Shown one piece after another: positions 24,437 through 31,938 of a stretch of DNA of 64,000 bases (position 1 is the stretch's first letter; every line of letters begins with the position of its first letter). Location: assembly GCF_003402535.2 (NCBI RefSeq), contig NZ_AP025171.1:1240001-1304000 (forward strand), written 5' to 3'. The notes under the pieces were generated by a model. That model was not told the DNA's origin. It saw only the letters and a list, made by a program, of their open reading frames with translations, and did not search any database. The DNA is from Cupriavidus sp. P-10 (lineage in GTDB: Bacteria > Pseudomonadota > Gammaproteobacteria > Burkholderiales > Burkholderiaceae). A program made the position numbers and the translations under genes.

Positions 24437-24676
24437 ATGTCCCGACTCAGGCCCCTCGCCAGCCTTTCGCCGACTCTTCGCGGCAGGCGTCTGCGCACGC
24501 TTGCGCTCGCCGCGGTCGGACCGCTTTCGCTGCTGTGCGTGGCCAGCGTGTTCGGCATGCAGGCCGGGCTGCCGGCACTGTCGCACGCATGGACGCAGGC
24601 CGATGCATCGCTGCCGCTGCTCGCGCTCGGCGCGCTGTTTGCAGGCCCTTTGCTTGCGCTTTCGGTGCGCGACTGA
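24437..24676 (+). CDS. Small membrane protein of unknown function
   Basis: This 79-residue protein has two hydrophobic segments: residues about 22-42 (LALAAVGPLSLLCVASVFGM) and 57-75 (SLPLLALGALFAGPLLALSV). The first 20 residues are basic. It starts at ATG 24437 with AAGGAACC seven bases upstream, divergently from the PepSY-phoPQ operon, and one PhoP-type half-site lies in the shared 107-bp region. Divergence and size suggest a small PhoPQ-linked membrane protein, but no family is recognised. Confidence 0.6.
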   Translation: MSRLRPLASLSPTLRGRRLRTLALAAVGPLSLLCVASVFGMQAGLPALSHAWTQADASLPLLALGALFAGPLLALSVRD

Positions 24677-24829
24677 GGCACGGAATCCGGGCCGCGCAGT
24701 CGTGTTGCGCTGCGCGTGAAAGCGCCAAAACGGGGGTACGTAGGCCCTCTTTGCGTGTTCACTGAGGCAAAGCCGCGACAAAACCCGGGGTTTTCACGGG
24801 GTTTTGCGTTTCGCATGCACGAAAACCCC

Positions 24830-24856
24830 TTGACTTACGGTTGTTTCCGCTATGAT
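24830..24856 (+). promoter_or_regulatory. Candidate promoter for the AlgP-like HU gene
   Basis: TTGACT (24830-24835) and TATGAT (24851-24856) are each one or two changes from consensus. The spacing is 15 bp, shorter than the preferred 17. It lies about 90 bp before ATG 24948. Confidence 0.55.
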
Positions 24857-24947
24857 TCAGTGGGCGCCGACAAGGCGTTTTGCGCAGCGCTGCTGAGCGA
24901 TGCAAAACGATGAGCCGGCATCCATCGTTCAACTTACGTATATCGAT

Positions 24948-25406
24948 ATGGCGACCAAAGCTAAACCGACCGCGAAGACTGCAACCAAGCCCGCTGCCAA
25001 GAAGGCTGCGGCAACCAAGGCACCCGTGAAGGCTGCCGCCAAGAAGGCCGCGCCGGCCAAGAAGGCTGCTCCCGCCGCTGCGCCCGTTGCGCGCCCGCTG
25101 AAGGACACCTTCAACAAGTCGAGCCTGGTCGCTCACCTGGTAACCCAGACGGAACTGGAAGCCAAGACCGTGAAGACGGTGCTGGCCCATCTGGAAAACA
25201 CCATCGTCAGCGCGCTGAACAAGAAGGGCGCTGGTGAATTCACGCTGCCGGGCCTGCTGAAGGTGACGGCACAGCAAGTTCCCGCAAAGAAGAAGCGCTT
25301 CGGCAAGGACCCGTTCACCGGTGAAGAGCGTTGGTTCCCGGCCAAGCCGGCCAGCGTCAAGGTGAAGGTGCGCCCGCTGAAGAAGCTGAAGGACGCCGCG
25401 GCCTGA
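24948..25406 (+). CDS. HU-like DNA-binding protein with histone-H1-like Lys/Ala tail
   Basis: This 152-residue nucleoid protein has an N-terminal tail of about 50 residues made of Lys, Ala, Thr and Pro (KPTAKTATKPAAKKAAATKA and more), like the tails of AlgP or histone H1. Then comes an HU/IHF-type fold (KSSLVAHLVTQTELEAKTVK, GAGEFTLPGLLKVTAQQVPA, KKKRFGKDPFTGEERWFPAK, SVKVKVRPLKKLKD). The beta-arm has GKDPFTGEERW rather than the HU arm RNPxTGE. ATG 24948 (MATKAKPT) is the usual start of such proteins; an in-frame ATG at 24900 would add 16 residues. It carries its own promoter and terminator and is likely abundant. Role in chromosome packing is inferred from family. Confidence 0.9.
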   Translation: MATKAKPTAKTATKPAAKKAAATKAPVKAAAKKAAPAKKAAPAAAPVARPLKDTFNKSSLVAHLVTQTELEAKTVKTVLAHLENTIVSALNKKGAGEFTLPGLLKVTAQQVPAKKKRFGKDPFTGEERWFPAKPASVKVKVRPLKKLKDAAA

Positions 25407-25427
25407 TCTGCGCCAGCCAGTCCCAAT

Positions 25428-25460
25428 AAAAAAAGGAGCCGCTCGCGGCTCCTTTTTTCA
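25428..25460 (+). terminator. Terminator of the AlgP-like HU gene
   Basis: Stem GGAGCCG (25435-25441) pairs with CGGCTCC (25446-25452) over a CTCG loop, with A-run before and T-run after. It is active on either strand. Confidence 0.9.
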
Positions 25461-25482
25461 TGGCTGGGACATTGCGGGGCAT

Positions 25483-25496
25483 TTAATCAAGGTCAA
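25483..25496 (+). promoter_or_regulatory. FNR/ANR-type box
   Basis: TTAAT, four bases, GTCAA matches TTGAT-N4-ATCAA at 8 of 10 positions. Its centre (25489.5) is 41.5 bp before the start site predicted from the TAGAAT -10 element (25519-25524). This is the class II activator position. Confidence 0.6.
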
Positions 25497-25529
25497 TCCG
25501 CCGCCGCGCCTCGCCGCCTAGAATCTCAA

Positions 25530-25619
25530 ACGTCATGGGTGCGGGGGCGCTCCCCGTGACAGGCTTCGGCGTCTTCCCCGAAGCTGGTGCCCGCGGCCTG
25601 CGAAGGCCGCGGGTTTTTT
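25530..25619 (+). ncRNA. Candidate FNR-controlled small RNA
   Basis: No protein is encoded between the HU-like gene terminator and the convergent tautomerase gene, yet the plus strand shows a complete small transcription unit: an FNR-like box, a TAGAAT -10, and about 90 nt with three stem-loops. Stem 1 pairs CGGGG (25542-25546) with CCCCG (25552-25556), extended by GTCA/TGAC. Stem 2 pairs GCTTCGG (25563-25569) with CCGAAGC (25578-25584) and has the pyrimidine loop CGTCTTCC. Stem 3 is a 9-bp terminator (25590-25598 with 25605-25613) ending in six T. The layout resembles FNR-induced riboregulators such as FnrS or PhrS, but there is no recognisable sequence likeness. The pyrimidine loop could pair with ribosome-binding sites. 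Confidence 0.6.
25590..25619 (+). terminator. Terminator of the candidate small RNA
   Basis: Stem CCCGCGGCC (25590-25598) pairs with GGCCGCGGG (25605-25613), with a 6-nt loop and a T run. On the minus strand no T run follows, so it does not serve the tautomerase gene. Confidence 0.85.
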
Positions 25620-25625
25620 ATTGGC

Positions 25626-25994
25626 TCAGGCAATGACCTGCTTGGCGAAAGTGGCGCGCTGCATCTCGCACACTTCCACCGATACCTGTACCGATTGCCC
25701 GCCGTCCACGCCGGTGCGCACGGCATCGGCGATCACGTCGCAGACGGCCTGGCCGAGCGCCTGGCGCACGGCGGTGTCGCGCCCATCCAGGATCGACAGG
25801 CGCGCATGCACGAAAGCGCGATCAGCGGCGTCCACGCCCTGGCGGTAGGTCGAAAGCGTGATGCAGCGCGACTTGATATCGGCCTCCTGGAACTGCCCCG
25901 ATGCCAGCAGCGCGGCGTTGGCTTCATCGAGCAACTCTTCCTGCGAGCAGTTCAGGCGGGTGTTTTCCGTGAGTTCGATGACGAGGTGGGGCAT
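25626..25994 (-). CDS. 5-carboxymethyl-2-hydroxymuconate isomerase-like tautomerase
   Basis: This 122-residue protein starts MPHLVIELTENTRLN, giving Pro2 as the N-terminal catalytic base used by tautomerases after Met removal. The rest (LDEANAALLASGQFQEADIK, RCITLSTYRQGVD, AFVHARLSILDGRD) follows the CHMI family, which isomerises a dienoic acid in homoprotocatechuate degradation. No other genes of that pathway are nearby, so the substrate may differ. The frame continues upstream to 26054, but ATG 25994 is required to place Pro at position 2. Confidence 0.9.
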   Translation of the reverse strand: MPHLVIELTENTRLNCSQEELLDEANAALLASGQFQEADIKSRCITLSTYRQGVDAADRAFVHARLSILDGRDTAVRQALGQAVCDVIADAVRTGVDGGQSVQVSVEVCEMQRATFAKQVIA

Positions 25995-26151
25995 GGCAGT
26001 GTCCTGGATGATCCTGGCGATGGTGCCGGCGGGATTGCCGGCGACAGCGAGCATGATACGGGATCACGCGGGGATCGCGCGCCACGCGAAAATGCAACGG
26101 GGCGCCCGAAGGCGCCCCGCTTGGCTTGCCGCAAAGGTGGTTGGCTGCGGA

Positions 26152-26748
26152 TCAGGCGTGCACGTACTCGCGCATGACTTGCGTGGCCTGCTCCGGGGCG
26201 AAGCGCGCCGGGTTCTCGCGCGCCAGTTGCTGCAGTTGCGCGAGCTTGGCCTTCAGGCCCGCATCGAGCTTGGGCGCGGGCATCACCGTGGACGGGCAGG
26301 CCACGCCCAGGATGCCGAGCGCCTGCTGGAAGTTTTCCAGCGTCAGGCCGAGCGCGGGGTCAACGCTGACCAGGTGGTCGCGCAGGGCTTCCGGCATGGA
26401 CTCGGGCGCAGCGCAGGACAGGATCACAAAATGGACGGGCGCCGCAGCCTGCGCAAAATAGGCGGCGATCTCTGCGCCGTGGCCGCCAGCGGTGGCCGGG
26501 GTCATGGCTTCGATCTGCAAGTCCAGTTGCTGCAGGATCGCGGCCGGCGTGCCGCGACGCCAGGCATCGGACACCACGACGCGTGCACCGGCGACACCGA
26601 ACAGCCTGCGGACAAATCCGAGCGCGATCGGATCGAAGGACCTGACATCGCGCAGCGTGCCCGAATCCGGAATGCCGCCGAGGCGGGCGCGGGAGCGGTC
26701 GGAATACAGGACGCCGGGTACGTCCAGCATGATCAGTCGTTCAGCCAT
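26152..26748 (-). CDS. HAD-like domain protein
   Basis: This 198-residue cytosolic protein begins with a HAD-like motif I, LIMLDVPGVLYSDR. The expected D-x-D-G-V-L has Pro in place of the second Asp. Motif II-like VVVSDAWRRGTP resembles the SSWR segment of the HAD_SAK_1 family. Asp10 is kept but the acid/base Asp is missing, so phosphatase activity is doubtful. The C-terminal half is helical (LKAKLAQLQQLARENPARF). ATG 26748. It is transcribed alone; neighbouring genes are the tautomerase (same strand, 157 bp downstream) and a chemoreceptor gene. Confidence 0.65.
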   Translation of the reverse strand: MAERLIMLDVPGVLYSDRSRARLGGIPDSGTLRDVRSFDPIALGFVRRLFGVAGARVVVSDAWRRGTPAAILQQLDLQIEAMTPATAGGHGAEIAAYFAQAAAPVHFVILSCAAPESMPEALRDHLVSVDPALGLTLENFQQALGILGVACPSTVMPAPKLDAGLKAKLAQLQQLARENPARFAPEQATQVMREYVHA

Positions 26749-26992
26749 GGTTTCCTGGGCGGATGCCAGTTCAGTTGGTGTGAGGCAAGATTACTCGTCA
26801 GTTAGCGGCCTACACGTAACTGGCTTCGCTTCAGTTGAAACAGATCTGTAACTTTGTCGAGGAAGTCGTAAATGCCGGTTACCTCGCTATGTCAAATGTT
26901 TCGCGCTGACACATCTGCCTGACACAAAACCGCGCGGGGCAGCAACCCGGGCCCTAATCAGGCCCCTACCAGGCAGCAACAAACCTCGCCCC

Positions 26993-28612
26993 TCAGAAGC
27001 GGAAACGCGCCACATCCTCGGCCAGGACCGCAGCCTGGTGGTCGAGGCGCCCGGCCTGCCCGCCCAGCTCGTCCACCAGGGCGGCATTCTGCTGGGCGGT
27101 CTGGCGCAGCTGCGTGACGGATCCTGCAGCCGCCTGCACACTGGCGGCCTGCTGGTCGGCCAGCGTGCACAGCGTGCCGGCCAGCGCATGGCTATGCCGT
27201 ACCGCGCTGGCGATGCGCTCCATGGCCGCGACCACGTCGCCGCTCAGGCGCGCGCCCGTGCCAATTTCATGCGTGGCTGTGCCGATGATGCCGCCGATCT
27301 CGCGCGCGGCATCGGCGCTGCGCTGGGCCAGCGCGCGCACTTCCTGCGCCACCACTGCAAAGCCGCGCCCGGCCGGGCCGGCGCGGGCCGCTTCGACGGC
27401 CGCGTTGAGGGCCAGGATATTGGTCTGGAACGCGATGCCCTCGATCACGCTGACGATTTCGGCGATGTGGCGCGAGTGCCCGTGCAGCGCGTCCATGGCG
27501 CCGCGCATCTGCCGCACCACCTCCGCGCCGGCATCGGTGGCGGTGCGCGCCTGGTCGGCCAGCAGGCTCGATTCGGTTGCCTGCGCGTGTGCCTCGGCAA
27601 CGCGTCCGGCCAGTGCCTGCATGTTGGCGCCCGCGGCATCGAGTGCGGTGGCCTGCAGCTGCGTCCGCGCAGACAAGGCCTGGTTGTCCGCGGCGATCTG
27701 CTGGCTGGCAGCGGCAATCTCCTGCGCAGAGCCATGTATGCGTGCCAGCACGCCGGCGAGCTGGTCGCGCATGCCTGCCACGTGGTGCAGCATGCTGCTG
27801 CGATCCGAGGGGTGCAGCGCAATCGTGGCGGTCAGGTCGCCGCTGGCAATGCGCCGCGCAATCTCGGCGGCGTCGCGCGGCTCGCCACCCAGTTCGGCCC
27901 GCAGGCCGCGTGCGGCGATCCACGCCAGCGCTGCCGCGGCCAGCAGGCTGGCGCCAAGCAGGGCCACCATCCACGCCTGCGCGCGCAGCTGGCTGGCGGC
28001 GACGCTCCCCACCGTGGCGGCAGCCTGCCGCTCCTGCAGCACGCGCACTGCCTCGATGCGCTGGCTCAGCGCCTGCAATTGCTCGGTGACAAAGTGGCCC
28101 TCGACCGAGACCGCGCTGTCGAACTGCAACGGATCGAGCGGTTGCTTGCGCAGCAGCGCTACATAGCCTTGCACCAGCTCGGCGGCGCGTTGCCGCGCGT
28201 CGAGCAGCGGCCCGGCCTGTGCGGCATTGGCCCGGCGCACGCCTGCCAGCGCCGCGTCGAGCCGCGCCAATGCTTCGTCGATTTCGCTGGCGGCGGTGTC
28301 GCGCTCGGCGCCGCTGGTGGCCATGGTCAGCGCCAACTGGGCGCGGCCGAGTGCGGCCAGCGCCGAATGCGCGCGCTCGGCCGATATGGCGCCGTGCATG
28401 TCTTGCTGGTAGAGGGTATCGGTGCGCGCCTTGATCGACACCAGATTGGCGATGCCGGTCAACCCGACCGCGGCCCCGAACAGGTAGACCAGGGCAAAGG
28501 CGATGCACAGGCGTGCGACCAGCGGCAGGCGGCCCAGGCGCGAGGCGGCCCGACCCAGCGCGGCAAAAGCCGGGCGGCGGCCCGGCAGGCTTGACTTGAT
28601 GACGTGCAACAC
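26993..28612 (-). CDS. Methyl-accepting chemotaxis protein
   Basis: This is a 539-residue chemoreceptor with TM1 near residues 27-48 ([20 protein letters not shown]), a periplasmic four-helix-type sensor of about 150 residues, TM2 near 217-238 ([20 protein letters not shown]), a HAMP linker and a signalling domain. The highly conserved tip [20 protein letters not shown] is complete. There is no C-terminal CheR-binding pentapeptide (it ends DVARFRF). GTG 28612 is chosen because GGAG sits ten bases upstream and the N-terminus then fits MCPs. The frame runs open to 28774 with an Arg-rich, non-family extension. The ligand is unknown. It is divergent from the EAL/GGDEF gene. Confidence 0.92.
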   Translation of the reverse strand: MLHVIKSSLPGRRPAFAALGRAASRLGRLPLVARLCIAFALVYLFGAAVGLTGIANLVSIKARTDTLYQQDMHGAISAERAHSALAALGRAQLALTMATSGAERDTAASEIDEALARLDAALAGVRRANAAQAGPLLDARQRAAELVQGYVALLRKQPLDPLQFDSAVSVEGHFVTEQLQALSQRIEAVRVLQERQAAATVGSVAASQLRAQAWMVALLGASLLAAAALAWIAARGLRAELGGEPRDAAEIARRIASGDLTATIALHPSDRSSMLHHVAGMRDQLAGVLARIHGSAQEIAAASQQIAADNQALSARTQLQATALDAAGANMQALAGRVAEAHAQATESSLLADQARTATDAGAEVVRQMRGAMDALHGHSRHIAEIVSVIEGIAFQTNILALNAAVEAARAGPAGRGFAVVAQEVRALAQRSADAAREIGGIIGTATHEIGTGARLSGDVVAAMERIASAVRHSHALAGTLCTLADQQAASVQAAAGSVTQLRQTAQQNAALVDELGGQAGRLDHQAAVLAEDVARFRF

Positions 28613-28778
28613 GGAGATGACTCCTGACGGGCGCGCGTCCAGCCAACCGCAGCGGGCGGCAGCGCAGCCCGGGCTTGACCCGGTTTGCCGTTGCGCCTTC
28701 CTCGTGCGGGAGGGTCGCTGGCGGCGCATGGATGGTGGCCGATCAACGTGACGCCGGCGTGACATGACAGGCACGGGA

Positions 28779-28807
28779 TTGTCATCGTGCTGTCATATCC
28801 ATGTCAT
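28779..28807 (+). promoter_or_regulatory. PHO box (PhoB-binding repeats)
   Basis: Three half-sites, TTGTCAT (28779-28785), CTGTCAT (28790-28796) and ATGTCAT (28801-28807), recur with an exact 11-bp period. They match the PHO box unit CTGTCAT at 6/7, 7/7 and 6/7. A perfect reverse half-site ATGACAG stands at 28764-28770. The box faces the gene at 28909. Confidence 0.7.
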
Positions 28808-28832
28808 GCAATGTGGCCCGCTTCCACGCCTT

Positions 28833-28894
28833 TTGCTCTGCCAATCTGCTCTGCCAACCTGCTCTGCCAACCTGCTCCGCCAAATTGCTTCGCC
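28833..28894 (+). repeat. 13-bp tandem repeats
   Basis: Four full copies and a partial one of CTGCTCTGCCAAC lie at 28833, 28846, 28859, 28872 and 28885. Copies 2 and 3 are identical, the others differ at one to three bases. They sit between the PHO box and the start codon of the EAL/GGDEF gene. Confidence 0.9.
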
Positions 28895-28908
28895 TTCCGG
28901 ATCCGCTC

Positions 28909-30745
28909 ATGCCCGGCCACGATGCCGCACTGCCACCGCTCCACCTCGCGCCAAGCCTTGCTGCCGGGCCAGCGGTGCCACGCGCGCAGATTCCGCCGCT
29001 GCATGCGGTGTTCCAGCCGATCGTACAGGCTGGCACCCGAATTGCTCGGCTACGAAGCCCTGGTCCGCGGCCCGGCGGGCTCGCCGTACGCAATGCCGGA
29101 AGCCTTGTTCCGCCTGGCGCAGGGGGTGGAGACCACTGTCGCGCTGGAAATCGAGGCGGCGCGCACCGCGCTGGCTGCCTGGCGCGGCCTCGACCTGCCG
29201 GGCAAGCTGTTCCTGAATTTCAGTCCGATGACCTTGCGGCACCTGCTGGCCGATCGCGAGCGCTTGTCGGCGGCATTGCTGCGCGCCGGCATTGCACCAT
29301 CGCGGCTGGTGGTCGAGGTCACCGAGCAGACCCCGATCGGCGATGCTGCCAGTTTCGGCACGGCCATGTCGGTGCTGCGCGAGTTGGGCATGCAGTATGC
29401 GCTGGACGATTTTGGCTCCGGGCATGCCAATCTGGATCTGCTGGCGCACCTGTCGCCGCAGTTCGTCAAGATCGACAAGTCGCTGGTGCGCGGCATCGCC
29501 TCGTGTTCCCGGCGGCTGGAGATATTGCGTGCCGTGATGCGCATGATGAGCGCCTTCGGCGGGCGCGTCATCGCCGAAGGGATCGAGCATGAGGAAGAAC
29601 TTGCGGTGGTCCGCGACCTCGGGGTGACTGGTGCGCAGGGCTACTACATCGGCCGGCCGTCGGCGCAGCCGGATACGCAGGCGACACCCCAGGTGCGGCG
29701 CGCGCTGGCGTCGCGGCATATCGCCGTATTTCCGCAGATGGTGCGCTCCGGCTGGTCCGGCATGACTGCCGGGCGCCTGCTGCGGCCGGCGCCGACTGTC
29801 TCGCCCGCCACCAGCAACGACGCGGTGCTGCGCATGTTCCAGGACCAGCCCGAGTTGCATGCCGTTGCGGTGGTCCATGACGATGGACGTCCACTTGGCA
29901 TCATCGGCCGGCAAGGCTTTATCGACCGCTACGCCGCACCGTTTCACCGCGAGCTATATGGCAAGAAGGCCTGCATTGCGATGGCCAATCGCGAGCCGGC
30001 CTGCTTCGAGCGCAGCGCGACGCTGGAGGAAATGGCGCAGATCCTCTCCGGGGAGCACACGCGCTCGCTGGCCGATGGCTTCCTGATCACCGAGCAGGGA
30101 CGCTATATCGGGCTGGGCACGGGCGCCGACCTGATCCGCGCAATCACCGAAGTGCGCATGGAAGCGGCACGCTATGCCAATCCGCTGACGTTCCTGCCGG
30201 GCAACATCCCGCTCAACCAGCATATCGAGCGCCTGATCGACGCCGCCAGCGAGTTTCGCGCGTGCTACGTCGACCTGAACCACTTCAAGCCGTTCAACGA
30301 CAAATACGGCTACTGGAAGGGCGACGAAATGCTCAAGGGCGCCGCCGCCATCCTGGCCGAGGCGTGCGACCCCGCGCGCGATTTCCTTGGCCATGTCGGC
30401 GGCGACGACTTCCTGGTGCTGTTCCAGAGCAACGACTGGCCGGCGCGAATGCACGAGGCGATTCGCCGCTTCAACGACGCGGCACTCGCCATGTATGCGC
30501 CGGGGGATCGTGCTGCCGGTGGCATGCAGGGAGAAGACCGGCACGGCCACGCGGTGTTCTTTCCGCCGGTGTCGATGGCGGCGGGAGTCGTGTGCGTGAG
30601 CGGGGAGGGCGTGGCTGCGCTGCAGCGCTTGGGCAGCCAGCATATCGGCGCTGCCGCCGCAGCCGCCAAGCGCGAGGCCAAGCGTTCGGCCACGGGCATG
30701 GCGGTGCTCGACTTCCTTTCGCTGGCGGCAGCGCTGCCGGCCTAG
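28909..30745 (+). CDS. EAL-CBS-GGDEF c-di-GMP protein, frameshifted near the N-terminus
   Basis: The reconstructed protein of about 611 residues has an EAL phosphodiesterase domain (LLGYEALVRGP; FLNFSP; VVEVTE; ALDDFGSGHANLD; KIDKSL; AEGIE), a CBS pair, and a C-terminal cyclase domain with GGDDF (HVGGDDFLVLF). The start of the EAL domain (PPLHAVFQPIVQ) is read in the frame of ATG 28909. The rest, from ELLGYEAL on, is in the next frame. Removing one G at 29028/29029 restores FQPIVQLAPELLGYEALVRG, a perfect family match. So the gene carries a one-base insertion, or the assembly has an error. A PHO box and 13-bp repeats precede it. The stop overlaps the convergent regulator stop. Confidence 0.85.
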
Positions 30746-31509
30746 CAGCCGGAGGGCTTGCGTGCGGGCAGGTTGCGGCCGGACGACGGCAGGCGCGGCA
30801 GGCTGCTTTCCTCCAGCACGTCTAGCCGATAGCCGTGGGCATAGACGACGGTGACGATGATGCCGTTCTCGATGCCAAGCCGCAGCGTCTTGCGCAGCCG
30901 CGACATCAATCCCGCCAGCGCCCGCGACAGCGGCGGCAATTCATGGCGCCATACCGCCTGCTCGATGCGGCTGTTTGGCAGCATCCGGCCGACATTGGAA
31001 AACAGCAGCATGGCCAGGTCGAATTCCTTCGGCGTCAGTTCGATGCGCTCGTCGCGCAGCGTGGCGAAGCGCCCGACGCTGTTGAGCTGGTACGGGCCGG
31101 CACGCACCACCAGCCCCTGGCGTAATCGTTCGCCTGTCACGCGACGGCGCAGCGCGGCGATGCGCGCCAGCAGTACGCGGTGGCTGAGTGGGCGGCACAT
31201 GTAGTCGTCGGCACCGGCGTCGAGCGCATCGACCAGGCGGTCTTCGCTGCTGTCACTGCCCAGCATCATGATCGGTACATCACGCGAGCGCGCGCTGCGC
31301 ACCGCGCGGATCACGTCGACGGCCGGAATGTCGGCAACTTCGTCGGGAAGCAGCAGCATGTCGTAGGTCTGCTGCAGGGCGCTGTGGATCAGGTCGCGGC
31401 CCGCATCGAAGATGCTGCAGCGAAAACCTGAACGCATCAGCAAGTCTGGAACGTCCTGGAGCTGGGATGACCTGCCCAGCAGCAGCGCAATAGTGATCGG
31501 CGACGGCAT
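30742..31509 (-). CDS. OmpR-type response regulator with degenerate receiver
   Basis: This is a 255-residue DNA-binding regulator. The C-terminal winged helix is canonical (IELTPKEFDLAMLLFSNVGR, ALAGLMSRLRKTLRLGI, VVYAHGYRLDVLE). The N-terminal receiver-like domain lacks the usual acidic pair (LLLGRSSQL where VEDD is expected). The phospho-acceptor region reads DMLLLPDEVAD, with Pro at the place of the acceptor Asp by my alignment. The Lys after DDYM is also not clear (CRPLSH). It may therefore act without phosphorylation. ATG 31509; the frame runs on upstream to 31785 but without family likeness. No kinase is adjacent. Its stop overlaps the EAL/GGDEF stop by three bases. Confidence 0.83.
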   Translation of the reverse strand: MPSPITIALLLGRSSQLQDVPDLLMRSGFRCSIFDAGRDLIHSALQQTYDMLLLPDEVADIPAVDVIRAVRSARSRDVPIMMLGSDSSEDRLVDALDAGADDYMCRPLSHRVLLARIAALRRRVTGERLRQGLVVRAGPYQLNSVGRFATLRDERIELTPKEFDLAMLLFSNVGRMLPNSRIEQAVWRHELPPLSRALAGLMSRLRKTLRLGIENGIIVTVVYAHGYRLDVLEESSLPRLPSSGRNLPARKPSGC

Positions 31510-31938
31510 ATGAAGCGTGACGGCGTGTGGAGACGGCTGGCACCGGACAGGTACCGGGCAGCGTTTGAACTGGATCGGAACCGAAGCGCCGCGCATGACA
31601 GGCTGCGGAAGGCGGAGCACTGTGCGGCCCCAAAGAGTAAAAAGCCGCGTGCCGTGGAACAATCGGACATTTCCGAAAATGCTTGCCGTTTTTTGCCATT
31701 TCTTTGCCGGCGCGATACCCGGAAGCGGGTAGCGCCCGGCCGGGCGTGCGCGGGCGACGAAGTTGTCCACAGATCCTGTGGACAACGGGCTAGCCCCGGG
31801 CCTGGCGGCCGCCTGGCGCCGTCATCCCATCGGCGTGCCAAAAAAGAAGGCAGCCCGGGCGTCGCGCTATCAACATCCGGCCGGCGGGTGTGCCAAAATA
31901 GCGCGCATCGTGTTCCGGTGCGGGGACTCAAGCCACCG
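31510..31938. other. 429-bp intergenic region
   Basis: It lies between the divergent regulator and the cardiolipin synthase. It contains a long perfect inverted repeat (31762-31786, next entry) and a more AT-rich stretch near 31660-31710. No gene is supported. Confidence 0.5.
31762..31786. repeat. Inverted repeat of two DnaA-box-like sequences
   Basis: Arms GTTGTCCACAG (31762-31772) and CTGTGGACAAC (31776-31786) with a 3-nt centre. Each arm contains TTGTCCACA, one base from the DnaA box TTATCCACA. A single pair is not an origin; it could be a regulatory site. Confidence 0.6.

Noticed and set aside
25530..25619. Known riboswitch (fluoride, guanidine, SAM types)
   Set aside because: No downstream gene on the same strand, and the conserved cores of these classes are absent.
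25626..26054. Longer tautomerase start at 26054
   Set aside because: The catalytic Pro must be residue 2, which requires ATG 25994.
28833..28894. CRISPR array
   Set aside because: The repeats are 13 bp, directly adjacent, without spacers, and no cas genes are near.
28787..28908. Upstream starts for the EAL/GGDEF gene at 28787 or 28801
   Set aside because: They would place the start inside the PHO box and translate the 13-bp repeats; ATG 28909 begins right before family-like sequence.
31762..31786. Replication origin
   Set aside because: Only one pair of DnaA-like boxes, no AT-rich unwinding element, no dnaA, parAB or rep gene around.
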